This document shows positions 11,041-24,391 of a DNA stretch of 64,000 bases, one piece after another (within the stretch, counting starts at the first letter, position 1; every line of letters begins with the position of its first letter). The DNA lies in assembly GCA_003117195.1 (NCBI GenBank), contig BDSI01000075.1, positions 1 to 64,000 of the forward strand, read 5' to 3'. The notes beneath the pieces were generated by a model. That model was not told where the DNA came from and ran no database searches. It saw only the letters and a program-made list of their open reading frames with translations. Source of the stretch: Eudorina sp. 2006-703-Eu-15. Lineage: Eukaryota > Chlorophyta > Chlorophyceae > Chlamydomonadales > Volvocaceae. A program made the translations under genes and the position numbers.

Positions 11041-12099
11041 CACCGCGTGGTCCGGGCGCTTGGCCCGGCTGGCTCAGTCCCTGTGCGCATCTCCCTGCCC
11101 GGGCAAGTGCCATCATCGATGGCCGTGCACCGCCGCGTTGAAGCCGAAGCAGACCGCTCCATGTCGGGGGGGGGGGGCGCACGAAGCACACTTCCTGCGG
11201 CGGCAGGGCGTCATGCTGTGCCGTTCAGGCCCCTGGACGGCCCCGCTGGAATGCAGTTTCTTTTGCTTGGTCGATTAGGCTCGCCGATTCCCAACGACGG
11301 TAGAGGGTCTGCGCCCAGGTCTCATGTGCACATCGCGCGCCCTCGGTTCGGGTTAGTCACCTTTTGCTGTCCAAGGGGGGACGGATGGTCATACATGTGC
11401 GAGTCCCCGGCCAGCCATGTCCTGGTTGCCAGCCCCAGCTGCCTGTTGATCCCCCACGGTCGCTTCGAGGCATCTGAAACATCGCCAGGAAGAACCGAAT
11501 GGCAGATTCACGTACGGGTCTATATGAAGTGGTCCGGCCCCTCCATTCTCCGGATCCATCCCCCTTAACCTTCCGTGCAAGCTACGCCTCCAATGAGCAT
11601 GCGCACAAGGAAAAGAAGTATGACTCAGAATGTTTCTGACAAGTTATTCGGATAACACGGCCATTTGGGTAAAGTGGGGTCAACATTCGGCCGGCATGGA
11701 CCGAACGTGCTGACCCTAGGGTCCCGACAACCTGGCATGCAAACTGAAATGCTGGGGTTCGTAAGTTTAGAGTTCAGATACTTTAACTATGTTGTAGGCA
11801 CAGTGAGCGATAATGCTCCAGTGCGACGGGGCAGCTGTTTTACATTTGGAACAATGTCTGACCTGTTTTACATTTGAGAAGTGTCAGTAAGTTATAACTT
11901 TATTTGTAAGCGTGGTATAGCGCAGCCAGATTTAGTAAATGTCTGGAAATCGTTCCATGATTGAAGCACAGAGGTTCTGCGCAAGAGCAAATGATAGGGC
12001 CCCCAATCTCGCCGTACCGCCGAGAAAGTTGCAAGATGTTATAGTGCATACGCATACATTCGCTTGCGTTCGACCGGGGACCGTCGCACAAATAGAAAG
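11041..12099. other. Upstream region of the Lhca gene
   Basis: No gene recognised. The last ~200 bp before the Lhca start should hold its promoter and 5' UTR. There are AT-rich stretches near 11885-11935 but no motif I would call a TATA box with confidence. Confidence 0.4.
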
Positions 12100-14093
12100 A
12101 TGGCCACCATGATGATGCGCTCTCGTGTTGCCGCCGGTGTGCGCCCGTCGCGCGCCACCGTTGTGCGGGTGTCCGCGTCGACCCGCCCGATGTGGTACCC
12201 TGGCGCCACTGCCCCTAAGCACCTGGATGGCTCCATGCTGGGCGACTATGGGTGAGCAGTAGGCGTAGATAAGATTGAGCACAGAAAGTAAATGACTGAA
12301 AGTTTTCGGCAATCAGTTCTTCAACTGAGATGATATTTAAGATCAGCCAGTTCACAAAATATCAGAGCTCTTGATCAATTGCTTTGGCTAACCTGGAGCA
12401 AATATGGCGATCTCTTTGCAGCTTCGACCCTCTCCGCCTGGGCACCAACGCGGACCAGCTGAAGTGGTTCCGTGAGGCTGAGCTGACCAACGGCCGCTGG
12501 GCCATGGCTGCCGTTGCTGGTAGGTATCCTTTTTTTGGCGATCGTTGTCATCAGAGTTGGAGCTTTAGCCAATGCTTGCTTTGCTTGCAGGCATCCTGTT
12601 CACCGACCTGGTCGGCCTGCCGAAGTTCTGGCTGGCTGGTGCCGAGGCAAGTTCGGTCCGGATTCTGCTCCATCTGGCGGATATAGAAGGGGAGGGCGCC
12701 ACTGAGGATTCCGCAGAAAAGGCTAAGCGGATGCTTCTCCCTCCTGCAGCTCATTTTAAAATCTTGCATTCCGCAAGGACGCATATTGAACATGCGGACT
12801 TGTGCAAATGATGAGATGTAGCTGCTAGATGGTCTGCATGTTTCGTCTGTCGCCGGACAAGTCCAATTTGGACTTCGCGCCAATCTAAGGTGGCCAGACT
12901 GTTCTGAAATCTAGCATTGTTCCTGCTAAAGAAACTATTTCGCATTGGCCACTGTGTGCTCGACCCGCAGAAGTACGCCCTGGACACGCCGACCCTGGCT
13001 CTGATTGAGGTCGCCGTGTTCGCGGTCCTGGAGGGCAAGCGCTACGAGATCTACAAGAAGACCGGCGAGGTGCGCAGCACAGCTTCGTCTGCGTGCATGA
13101 TGCACCCCCCTCCCACCCGGCCTTGTTGCGTGATGATACATCCATGCAGCGTGATAGGGGAGGATTGCGCCGGGGCAACATCGGCATACCTTGAAAGGAC
13201 TGAAGAAATTCACTGAAGTTGAATGTCAACTGACATCTCGCTCCGGTGCATTTCTGCTCTCTGCCCACAGACCGGCCTCCTGTCCTTCGCTCCGTTCGAC
13301 CCGCTCGGCATGAAGAGCGAGGAGATGAAGCTGAAGGAGCTGAAGAACGGCCGCCTGGTGAGTTTTGCCCGGCTGGCTGGTCTCGCGATGTCGTAGCATG
13401 TGTTGTTTGGTCGGATTGTGATTTCGTGTCGTCGATGATTCCATCGCTCCGATCCATCAATCTGTCCAACTGACGGTGGCTGGGCGGCTTCTCACTATCA
13501 CGAACCCACCACCCGGGCATATCCCGCTGTCCCGCAGGCCATGCTTGCCTTCGTGGGCTTCTGCTCCCAGGCCGCTGTTCGCGGCGAGGGCCCGATTGAG
13601 TGCCTGAAGGACCACATCGCCGACCCCGGCCACGTAAACAGTGAGTGGCGCGGTCGGGCCGGGTTCTGGGGTGACCGCAACCATGTTGCGGGTTGTGTTC
13701 TTTCTCTCGGCCCTTCTGGGTCCCGCGTACGCGGTCTACTGCGCGACTGTCCTGAACTGCTGTTGCCTTGGAGTGGAGTGGTCGATCGGATGTTTGGCGC
13801 GAATGTTCAATTGCCCGGAGAACAAAGCACAAATCGACACAGTCGCATGCTGCACGATGCATGTGTTCACGAAGCTTATGTGCTGGAGGCTAGGAGGCTC
13901 ATTCATACTGAGCTGGCTTCCTTTCCCTCCCTCGCTCTCCTCAGTCTACACCTCGTCGGTGGGCCCGGAGGCTTGCGTGACCGTGGCGGTGCTGTCCGTC
14001 CTGCCCATCATCATTGAGGCCACCAAGACCCTCAACCCGGGCAAGGAGGCTGTGCCGTACTTCCCGTGGAACGAGCCGTGGAACAAGGTCTAA
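12100..14093 (+). CDS. LHCA: Chlorophyll a/b-binding protein of photosystem I antenna (Lhca type)
   Basis: Model: join(12100..12251, 12422..12519, 12591..12646, 12971..13069, 13271..13357, 13538..13640, 13945..14093), 247 residues; every phase closes. The N terminus is a typical chloroplast transit peptide rich in Arg, Val, Ser and Ala. The mature part begins near [19 protein letters not shown], the usual start of Lhca proteins. Helix 1 carries [17 protein letters not shown] and helix 3 carries [15 protein letters not shown], the generic LHC motifs whose Glu/Arg pairs bind chlorophyll and lock the helices. The C terminus ends [10 protein letters not shown]. It would bind chlorophyll and carotenoid in the thylakoid and pass energy to photosystem I. 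I cannot assign the Lhca number. The third intron begins GC instead of GT. No TGTAA, the usual Chlamydomonas poly(A) signal, is visible in the ~600 bp after the stop. Confidence 0.95.
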
Positions 14094-15238
14094 GCGGCAA
14101 CTGCTGCTGGGATCTCAACGCGGGCAACCGTGGGACATGACCCTCGGTACGGCCTGTACGGAGCGTTGTACGGACCGCGATCTTTGATGCTGTGAGCTGG
14201 GCGGCTCTGCGCGGCCCAACTGGTGCTGAGCAGTCGGCGACGAGCAGATGGCGGTCTGGGACATCTGGCATTCCTCGAGAAGCTGCGACCTCGTGGTGGC
14301 AGCTACAACAACCGTATGAGACGATGTCGTCCTTCGTGGGACCGTTGCTTCATATGTGTTGGGGGATGCAGTGGGCTGCCAATGCGGCGGGGTGCAATGC
14401 ACTGCCGGAGGTTGGTGGTACTATGGGTGGTGACGGTTCGTTGTTTTTCCCCGGACATTTTTTCTGGAGGAGCGGCCTTATGTCAATCCACAGGAGGGGG
14501 CATTACGGCGTCGCTCGCTGTGTTCAGGGAGGCGAGGGAACCTAACCCGACGGAGGCGAATGCGACGGCGTTCGCCTGGCATGACTGGGTGCGGTCGTGG
14601 CGGGCATCAAGCATGTGCGCTGCGAGGCTCAGACATGTGTGAAGTTGTGGTGATGTGGACAAGCACAACAGTTTTGTATAATCATATATGTACACCCGCC
14701 AGGAGTTGCTCTGGGATGTCCCTGATTCTACTGATCATTCTGGCTCGGAAGTCGAACTCAAGCCGCATTTCATCATCATGGGACATGTCGTACGGATTTG
14801 CGCACCCATTCGATTCGCATTGTACACTTGCAGCCAGGGATCACTGTGTCACAGTCGCGATGGGCCAATCAACACCCCGCCGTACGAAAAACATGGACAA
14901 TGATACCGTAGCGGCAGGCGGAGCCAAGCTGGCAGCCGCGCAGCGTGCAGATCGTCTAACAGTTTAATGTGCAATGAAGCCTGAAATTAACACGGGTCGG
15001 TAGGGTCAATTACGTCGCCAGCGTCAGCTAAATGTCCAAGCGTGATTTCGGACCAAGGAACGGGACTCGTCATTGATGTCGAGACCAGCGGGCAGCCCGG
15101 GGCAGTGCAACCCGTCCATCGTGAGGCATCACATTGACACAGGAGTCGCCAATACCGCCCCGAGCAGCAGCCACACTAATGGATGAAGGATTCGTTGCAT
15201 GATGGAGAGCGTCAGCGGTTACTGCCTTCCCCCAAGCA
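14094..15238. other. Lhca 3' flank and intergenic
   Basis: Contains the Lhca 3' UTR and the downstream flank of the convergent RING gene. No further gene, RNA or repeat recognised. Confidence 0.4.
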
Positions 15239-18200
15239 TCACATGAACACCCTGGACCGCTGGGTGATGGGCGCCCGGCAGATGGGGCAGTGCTGTATCC
15301 GCTCGGCGCAGCCTCGGCACAAGATGTGGCCTGCGGACAGACAGGCAGGCAGACAGACAGACACAACAGGCGCAGCAGGCAAAGCACACAGATCAGGCAA
15401 AACAGCCACAGCACCGACACAGTCCGCCACAGGTAAAAACACAATCGACACATCTACATCTACACAGACGAGCACCACGTGACCTCTGTACGACATCCCA
15501 GCGCCCCTGCCTGGCGCCGCTGCGGGAAGGGTGCTGAGGGCTCGCTCTCCCACCTCCCTCCTCGCCCTGCTTGTCAATTGCCGTACCCGGCGCGCCGTAA
15601 AGCTGTACCTACGATATACCTTTTGAGAGAGCCGCCTGGGCAATGGAGCCCGTAATAATTGCCGTACCGTCGTACTATGGTACGCAAAGGGCGAAATGAG
15701 GTGCGTAACCCGCCCACCCACCGCCCTACCGCAGTTGAGGAAGGTGTCCCGGCCTGCCGTCAGGCACACCGCGCACGCGCGGTTGGACTCGGCCCGCGCC
15801 GCCTCCACGCGCGCCGCCGTGATGGCCTGGTGGGCCTGCTGCGAGATGTTCCACAGCTCCTCGAGCGCCTCCAGGGACAGCGCCGCCAGAGCCTCCTCCT
15901 GCGCTCGATGGAGGCAACACGACGGTGGGGAGCGGGTGATGAACGTTGCGGTGAGGAGCAGAGGGCGAGTGGGCAGCACCGCGGCGGCTGCGAAGGGCGG
16001 CAAGTGCGGCCAACCCGGGCCGCCCCGCACCGGCCCTGCCATGTTTCGGAGCATTGTCAGTGCGCTCAGCCAGCAAGCTGAGGTGGTCAAACGCCTCGTT
16101 TCCTACGGCTGCAGCACTGGCCCCTTGCTTTTCATTTCAGCGATTGGCAGGGTTTGGGATCGGGTTTCATGGCTCAGGGTTGAGGGCACGGCCGCCACGG
16201 ATGCACCCGCTGTCGGCCACGCTGTGTTCTTGTGTCTCAACCGGAAGGCAACGGCCCCGGCCGCCTCGTCGCCGCCGCCGCCGCCACTCATATGTGCTAC
16301 AGCGCGTCCCAGCTGACAGCACCCCGAACACCGGCAACAGCAACCCGAACAACGGCATTACCCGGCTTTACGCCCATTCGTCAATAAAGACAGCGAAACC
16401 GCGGCTTTCCGCCCGCCCACCCGCCCCCGTCCCTCGTCTGAGTCTCCTCTCCTCAGTCCTCACACCTTGCCGCAGATGCACCTGATGTCGCGCTGCAGCT
16501 GCGCCTCCCGCTGGGCGCCCCTCTCCACCTCATCGGCCAGCCGAGCCGCCTCCGCCCCAGCCAGGTCGGCGCGCCGCACGACGGCCGACAGTTCCTCGGC
16601 GGCCTGGCGGGGGAAGGCAGCGGCCGCGGATGGTGGTGGTGATGGTAGTGGTGGTGGTGATGGTGGTGGTGGTGGTTGAGACGGCCGGCGGGCAGGTGGA
16701 GTGAGCCAGCCGCGTCTCGCCGAAAAATAACGCCCTCGGAGTGCAAACAAAGCGGTTAGTTGCGCGGGTTGACAGTACCATCAAGCGAAGTGAGAGCTGC
16801 CATCCCCATCCCCATACCCATCCCCGTCCTCCTCATCCGCCTATCAGCCCGAGAAATGAAAGCGATAGGATGTGGATGGTGGGCGGGGGACGGACGGGAT
16901 GGGTCGCTTCATGATCTGCTCATTCGTGCACCGTCCGGTACGGTCCGTACCGATACGATCCGCGCCACGTGTACGAACGTGTGACGTCACAGCGGGCCCC
17001 CAGAAGCCCAGCAGTGATCTCTCGGGGTCCGCACTCGCTGCTTTGCAACGCAGCTGCCGTACGACCTAGGCGGCGTGTAAGGACGAGAGGGCGACATCCA
17101 GGAGCTCGGGCCCCCCACCCGCGCGCCCTTCACGTCGGGGGGGGGGGCTTGGCCGCTGGGGCAGCCGGCCGCCGCCGGGCCTCTTCCCCCCGGAGGGAGG
17201 GGAGGTGCGCGGACTCCTCCCTGCAGCCCCGGCTCACCTCCAACAGCCTGCCGCTGACCTCCTCAAGATTCTCCTGGTGCGGGGGAGGAAGGGGGCGCGG
17301 ACGGACGGACGAGGGATGAAAACACACAGGGTCTTACTCCGGCCCCGGCGGGGAAATCGCACGCCGCCTGACCAAGCGCGGAGGCCCCAGGTCGGAGCCG
17401 CCCAGCAACCGGACCTTGTTACCTGCCTTACTTCATCTACACTCACGTCAACCATTCTTTCACTTGTCGGGACAGTTTTTTCAGCATCGGCGTATCCGAC
17501 CCGTGGGCCACCCCAACGCACCTGCAGCGCCGCCCCGCGGGACGTTGACTCCGCCAGCTGACTCTCCAGCTCCGAAGCCCGTGCCGCTGCCGCGCCGCGG
17601 GCCGCCTCCACGTCATCTAACCGGCGCTGCAGCCCTGTCGCCACAGCCGCCGACCGTGACACCTCACGTTGCAGCTCCGAAACCGCCTCCCGCGTGGAAG
17701 CCAGCTCCGCGCCGCGTTCCTCTGCCGCCGCCACAAGCACCGCCCGGTCCGCCCGCAGCTCCTCCAGTTGGCGGGTGAGGTCGGCCTGTACGACACGGTA
17801 CACTACAACCGTATACGGCAAAGTACACCTCGTACAATTGCGGTATCATCCATGGGGCCATCCATGGCCATATGGCGCGCATGGAGAGTAGGACAACGAA
17901 TCCGCAAATCGCAGATCGACCTTGGCGACATTAGTTGGCGTACCACCCAGGGCCCGTGGGTCGGTGATGGACACAATGTCTGCTGACCCAGATCGGTTTG
18001 CTGACCCAGATGGCTCTCTCACCATCTGCTCGCGGGCCACCGCCGCCGCCGCACGCTGCCGCTCCGCCTCCGCCTCCGCCGCCGCCGCCGCACATGTGCG
18101 AGCCTCCGCCGCGGCCTGCTCCGCCTCCGCCACGGCAGCCGTCAATCGCGACACCTCCGCCTCCGCCGCCTGGAGTTCCAGGGGGGCCACCAAAGCAAGG

Positions 18201-20699
18201 TATAACATAACAGGTATTAGCTTCATACCGCGGCGATTATCACAAGGTGTGTTGTGTATGTGGTGAGGAGGCCATTACGGCTGCCACCAATGGCCCATGG
18301 TTCCAAGGTAACATAATTATTGTAAATGACAGACAGCCTACGTGGCAATGACCTCATCTGCGTACTAAGGACCTTCGGCAGGGGCGCGTACGGTTTAAGT
18401 CCATGTTACCGGAAAACTGGACCAAACCTCAACAACACATTAAACGAAGCGGCGTCCCGCCGACGTAAGCCGCGAAGCAAGAGTGAAGCAGCTCGCACCA
18501 AACAAACTCGGCCCTGCAGCACCCCTGCCGCTAACCGTTACAAGATGCACCCGTGTCCCGACCGGTTGCCCCTGCCGCTGCCGTACCCTCGCACGCCGGT
18601 CTGCGCCCGCTGCCTGCTCCCGTGCCGCCGCCCCCGCCTCCCGCGCCGCCTCCGCCGCCGCCCCCGCCGCCCGCTGCGCCTCCGAGGCGCCGCGCTCCCT
18701 CTCCTCGGACTGGGCCTGTGTGCCGGCGAGAGGAAAGGCGGCAGGGGGCCACTCACGTAAGCGCGCAGGGCTGAGCAAGCAAACTGACGGGTTCAGGGCG
18801 CGCCGGGAGCCCACCGGGTGGGCGGGCGGGCGGGCGTTTGGGGAGGAGGCGGGGACGAGGCGGGGAGGAGGCGGGGACGAGGCGTGGAGTAGGCGGGGAC
18901 GAGGCGGGGAGGAGGCGGGGAAGGAGGCGGGGAGGAGGCGGGGCTTGTGGGCTTCAGGCCGGCATTGAGCGCACGTGATTTAGAGCACTCATGAACGAAC
19001 GAAGCACGAAACGCCTGTACGGCATGACCAACGGATGGCCCCCACCTGCACTCGCTCCGCTCGCTCCTCCGCTGCCCGCGCCCGGGCCTCTGCGCGGTCC
19101 GCCCGGTCTCGCTCCCCCGCCAGGGCACCTGCGCGGCCGCCGGAACGCGGGAGCGGGCGCGCGCGTCGCCGCGTCGTACGCGGACGCCTCCAGGCCCCAG
19201 TGGCCGCGAGACGGATCCACGGGTCTCCCTGCAACAGATACCTTTAGGGGCCCGACCCAGATCACAGACCGACCCAGATCACATACCGACCCAGATCACA
19301 TACCGACCCAGATCCCAGCTCGAAGACCGACCCAGATCGCGGACCGACCCAGATCGCGGACCGACCCAGATCGCGGACCGACCCAGATCGCAGACCTCTT
19401 GACAGCAGAGGTTACGGCACGCAGGTTTATTGTGTGTCTTAAGACACTGTGTGCTTTTTTTCGTCTTCGAATGAACGCGGTTTGAATGAATAAATGAACG
19501 CTACCGCGGTTTGCCGTCTGTCTCTCGATGGCCCGTTCGGCCATTGTAACCCGGGTCGATATCTTTGGGCCGATCGTACGACGGCAAGTCCGCGGATCCG
19601 AGATCCGTACATTGATGCCGTACGTCGCTCTAGAGCCCAAGAGTTTGGAGCCCACGGCTCTGAGACCTCTAGGATGGCCACCGCGCGCAAGGCGAGTTAA
19701 GCAGCCCACTATCCACAACGCAACAACGTCCATTCAATAAAAAAAGAGCGCCAGTGGGATCCCCCGCCCCGCCCCGCCCAGCCTACCATCGCTGTCCGCC
19801 CTCGCGCGCTCCGCCGCAGCTTCTCGCCCCGCCGCCGCGTCCCGCTGAGCCTCCGCCGCGCGACGTGCAGTATCCAGCTCCGAAACCCGTCGCTCGACCC
19901 GCCACAGCTGTCGGTGCGATAATACGGCACGGCAAAACACACAAACTTAAACATCAAGACGCACACACTGCCGCTCCTTTCGCCGCTGAGCGTCCGCACC
20001 GTCGCACTGCCGGCTGGTGGCAAAACTTGACCGTACGACCTCGCCGTAGGGCATCGTACGGCATCTTACAGCATCGTACAGCACGTGTACGGCATTCCAG
20101 CTGGACCCCACATGACCCTGCATCCCGCTGGTCTCAACGCAGCCACTGACGTTGCGGCCTCTCCTGCCAGCGCAGCCTCCCGCCCTCACGCCTCCGGCTG
20201 CGCCCCAAGTTGCACGTCCGCACCTCCCGCACCCCCCCCTACTTGGCAAACCTCCAGGGGGCCCCTCCTGCCCTCCTCCTCTCCTGTTCTCACCTGCAGT
20301 TGCAGCTCTCCCATTGCGGCCTCCGCCCGACCGCATTTCTCCCTCCACACGCCGACCAGTCGGTCCCCCAACTCCACCAGCGCCGCACCCTGCAGCCGCG
20401 ACACCGATAGCACATCCGCACCGCCGCCGCCGCCACCACCGTCCGTACCGCCGCCGCCGCCGCCGCCGCCCGTTCTGGCGCCGACCGGATGGCAGATGTC
20501 GCTGCCGCCGCTGCTGACGCCGCCGCCGCCGCCGACGGCTCCGTAGGATCCGTATGCGCCGGCGGCGGCGCGGGCACCGACGGTGTTGGTGCCGGCACCA
20601 ACCACGTTGGCGTTCCGCGGCTGCTGGTATGGCGATTGCTGCTGGTGGTGCTGGTGTGGCGGGTGCTGCTGCTGCTGCTGCTGCTGGTGCTGGTGCTGG

Positions 20700-20773
<74 letters not shown>

Positions 20774-21816
20774 ACGGTAGTCATTGCCAATGTGCGTTGG
20801 CGTGCCGTACAGACACGGCAAGCCGTACGCCGGCGGCGCCCCCGCTGATGGCACCGGCGATGGGGTGCGAGGCGACGCATCACTCCGCAGCTGCGCCGTT
20901 GCCGCCGCCGCCGCCGCCGCATCCCTTCGCCGCAGTGACCGCCGTTCGGTGTCGACCGGCGCCCGGCCACCACCATCAGCGGCAACGGCGACAGGCATCC
21001 CAAATGGCGTGTGAGTGGGCACGCCATCTCGAGGGGCGGCGGCACCGCCGCGATGCAACGGCGCCGCCTCCGGTGTGGCGACCCATGGGTCGCTACACGT
21101 GCGGGTCGCTGCTTGGTCCGGAGTTTGACGCAGCTGCGGCGGCCGCGGCCGCGACCGCGACCGCGGCCGCAGCGGCGGCCCTTGTACCTGCGCCTCCCAC
21201 GATTCGGCTGCTACCATATCTGCGCCGTCGGACCCCTCCGTCCCTGCACATGCAAACAGGTCCGCCAGGCTCCGGCGCGCCGCCACGCAACCCGCTTCCC
21301 GTCCCCCCGCCGCCGCCGCCGCCCCCACCACCGCCGCCGTCGCCGTGGCCGCTCCTTGGCTAACTCGCGGAAGGGGCGGCGGCACCGGCGTCGGCGCCGG
21401 CCCGCGGTGCAGCTGCGGCTGCGGTCGCCTTGCCGACACGACCCACGGGTCGTCGCCGCGGCCGCCGCCTTCCGGACGAGGGCCCCGCGGCGGCGGCGGC
21501 GTCGCCACGGTCGGCGATGATGCCGACGACGGCGAGCCCCGGGCCCAAGAGCTGACTCCAGCCCCGGCCCCGCCCCCGGCCTCGGCCGCCGTAAGCCCAG
21601 CGTAGGCCGAGCGCCCGAGTGCGGCGTCGGTTTCGGAGCCGCCTCTGGAGGCGGAGGAGGAGGCGGAGGCGGAGGAGGAGGCGGGCCCCCGGTGGGACTC
21701 TCCCCCGGGGCTGCCTGCTGCAACTCCCGCCAGTGCCGCTACTGCCGCTACTGCTCCTCCTGAGGGAGCAGTGTCGAGGCCGCAGCGAGTGCTACTGCTG
21801 CTACTACTGTTGCTGC

Positions 21817-21853
<37 letters not shown>

Positions 21854-22139
21854 TAGGCGGTGGCGGACCTCGGTCGCGGTGGAGCTCGCGCGCGATCCGC
21901 CGCCGGCGCCGACGCCGGGGCCCTGGTGGAGCACCGGCGAGGAGTAGACGTTGCGGCCCAACCCCAATGGGTAAAAAGCGTGGCTGCGGCTGCAGCTTTC
22001 GGGCCGCGGCCCCTCGAGAGGTCCCCTGGGTCGAATTCGTTCGTATGGCGCGGGGGCTTCGCGGGTCTGCTCCGAGCCCCTGCCATATCGAGCTTGAACC
22101 CTAGGGTCTGCAGCAGGGCCGCCGCCATTATAGCCAGCG

Positions 22140-22171
<32 letters not shown>

Positions 22172-22414
22172 AGAAGAAGTCGAAGCAGCAGAAGTCGAAG
22201 CAGCAGAGGGGTCATATGCAGCTGGGTGACGCTCGAGAGGGTCGGGCGCGGGGGCGCGCTCGTTGTCCTCGTCGTCGTCATCGTAATCGCTGATGGAGGC
22301 GTCGTCACTCATCGCGTACTGCTGCCCGCCAAGTCCCTCGTCGATGGCGCCGCTGCTGCCGCTGCTGCCGTTGCGGCTGAGGCCATGAAAGTGGACTGAC
22401 CGACGGCTGGCCAT
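15239..22414 (-). CDS. Long coiled-coil protein with C-terminal C3HC4 RING finger
   Basis: Model: complement(join(15239..15330, 15730..15898, 16466..16603, 17238..17273, 17522..17785, 18023..18169, 18587..18715, 19046..19128, 19787..19907, 20294..22414)), about 1,099 residues; all phases close. The first ~700 residues are disordered: an acidic patch SISDYDDDDEDNERAP, Ser/Ala/Gly runs, then a His/Gln tract coded by CAG-type repeats. Residues about 685-1050 form a nearly continuous coiled coil rich in Ala, Glu and Arg (for example LEELRADRAVLVAAAEERG). The C terminus is a textbook RING: CAVC, a ten-residue spacer, then CGHILCRGC and CPICRAPI, i.e. C-x2-C-x10-C-x-H-x2-C-x2-C-x6-C-x2-C, split by one intron after the third Cys. 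RING proteins of this form are usually E3 ubiquitin ligases; the coiled coil would give oligomerisation or substrate binding. Partner unknown. Confidence 0.85.
19251..19396. repeat. Minisatellite, ~17-19-bp unit
   Basis: About eight copies of ACCGACCCAGATC followed by 4-6 variable bases. It lies in an intron of the RING gene. Two related GACCCAGAT words occur near 17987-18011. Confidence 0.85.
20656..20770 (-). repeat. CAG/CAT trinucleotide tract coding a Gln/His-rich stretch
   Basis: Plus strand CTG and ATG repeats; on the coding strand they give runs of Gln interrupted by His in exon 1 of the RING gene, ending in about six His. Such tracts are length-variable between strains. Confidence 0.9.
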
Positions 22415-22888
22415 GGTCTCGACACCAGCAATTCAGCTTTACTGTGTGTGGGGGTCGAAGGCTACCTCTTAGATCTTCGTGGGCTGGCAGGTTTGCAAAG
22501 ATTTGATTTGAATGTCGGCGGATGACGCAGCACGGAAAGCGCGCGGTACGGCCGGGTTGCCGCTTTTCTGCCTCTCTCCCAAAGAATAGGACTGGCAAGG
22601 CAGTTTATACTCCATAACGTAACATGTGGCACCTGCGCTACCACGGCTGTCGCTGATCACCCGCGGGGTCCACCGTAACATCATACTTTCGTTCATCATG
22701 AAGGGCAGATTTCCTAACAGTGGCCACTTGGGTCGGAAGCGGGTCTTCGGCTTATGTTCCCGGGCGATTAATTTTGTTGACACCGAAACGAACTGTACTT
22801 TCCATATGCCCGTCCGTCGAATCGCAAAAAGGAAGAGGCTGAGGACGATCCTCCGTTAAAGCTTCTAGCCGACGAAGCTTTCGGTCCT
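22415..22888. other. Spacer between RING gene start and BPL_N gene end
   Basis: Should contain the RING gene promoter and the BPL_N gene 3' UTR. The only recognisable item is the family B repeat at 22639-22683. Confidence 0.4.
22639..22683 (-). repeat. Dispersed repeat family B, copy 2
   Basis: Read on the minus strand it gives GATGTTACGGTGGACC, then CCGCGGGTGATCAGCGACAG, a diverged version of the copy at 9258-9303. Confidence 0.6.
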
Positions 22889-24356
22889 TCATATCCGAAC
22901 TGGCGCCACAGCGCCCACCACCTCCGGCGCCGGCGCCGGCACCGCCGCAGGCCCATCGTCCCCGCCCGCCCTCGCCCTCAAGCTCTCCCACACAGCCGCC
23001 AAAGCGGGTTCCGACGGCCGCGTATCCCCCGCCGCCGCCGCCGCCGCCGCCGCCGTCGCTGCCGTCGCCGTCGCTTGTGCAACACAGCACGCCAGCAACA
23101 GCTGCTCCCACAGCCGCCGCCGCCGCGCCTCCCAGACCCCCAGCTCCGCCGCCAGCGCCGCCACGTGCCGCGCCTGGGCCCCGTCGTACAGATGTACGGA
23201 TCCTGTGAGCACCTCAGCGGGCATCTCCGGGTGGGTGCCGCAGAGCACGGCAACGCCCTCGCCCACAGGACACCTGCAGTACATCGCCGCCGTACACAGC
23301 CAGCAGCTGGAACGCACTCTCACTCCGTACGACCGATGAACACTCACACAGACCGACACACTACAAGACTGTCGAGTCAGGCTCCTCCCTTCTCGCGGCT
23401 CAGCTCTCTTGTGCACTCACATAAACCGGCAATGGTTTCGGAGGTTCCGTGCTGCCGTACACGCACCCGTGTGCCGTACATCCACGCGAACGCCCTCTCG
23501 ACGGGGGACCCCTCCTCACCTGACGGCCGCCAGCGCGTTCCCCAGCTCCGGATACACGGCCAGGATCTCCAGACCTGCCTGTGCGGGACTGCATGCTTGT
23601 ACGGCACCATTTTTTTGTACGACATTGTTGGGAGTTGGAGGCGCGCTGGGGAACGATCCACCAGGCTCGGCGTCGCCGCCGACGTCACCAGCCGCCGCTC
23701 CAGACTGCAGTACGAACTTCGGACCCCCGTTGGAGTAGTCCCGACAGAATATCCAACTGTCGTACTCGCCACTCGTACCATTGCCGCTGCCGGCGGCGGA
23801 TTCAGCGAGCCGTCGGGCCGCGGCTGGCTCGCCGCTGCGGTCTGCCCTCGCAGCACCGCTGCGGCTGGCGCCGCCGCCGCCGCCGCCGTCGGCAGCCGAC
23901 GTCATCATCAGATGATGTTGCCCCAGTCGCGGCGGCGTGGCGGGCCGAGGCGTCCCAGAGGCGTGGGTGGACCCATCGCCCGCCGTACTGCCGCCGCCGC
24001 CACCACCGCTGGGGAGAGCCGAATTGCCGGCCGCCGGCTGCGACGCGGGAGACCCGTGGGCCACATTCACCGGCAACTGTTGCGGAGGTACCGCCGAGGG
24101 ACGCGATGATGACGTTGACGACGGCCATCGCTGACCCGGACCCATGGGTCGGAACCGCAGTGGCGCGGCGCAGGCGCCCCGCTCCGATGTGTAGTCGAAA
24201 CCTGCGGTACCGCAATGCCGTACAGTATAAAGCCGTGGATCGTTCCCTGCCGGGGCCGGACTCTCCCCCGAACAGCACAACAATGCCACACGCTTTCTTT
24301 CCGACACCAAAACACATGCCCGTACAAACATATGTACCTCATCCGTAGTCTGTCCG

Positions 24357-24391
<35 letters not shown>

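Noticed and set aside
19046..19228. Acceptor at 19229-19231 for a larger RING-gene exon
   Set aside because: It leaves the coiled-coil frame one base out; the acceptor at 19129-19131 closes the phase and keeps the heptads.
20554..21363. Plus-strand frames rich in Ala/Arg opposite RING exon 1
   Set aside because: Antisense of CAG/GCC repeats in a coding exon whose phase joins nine downstream exons.
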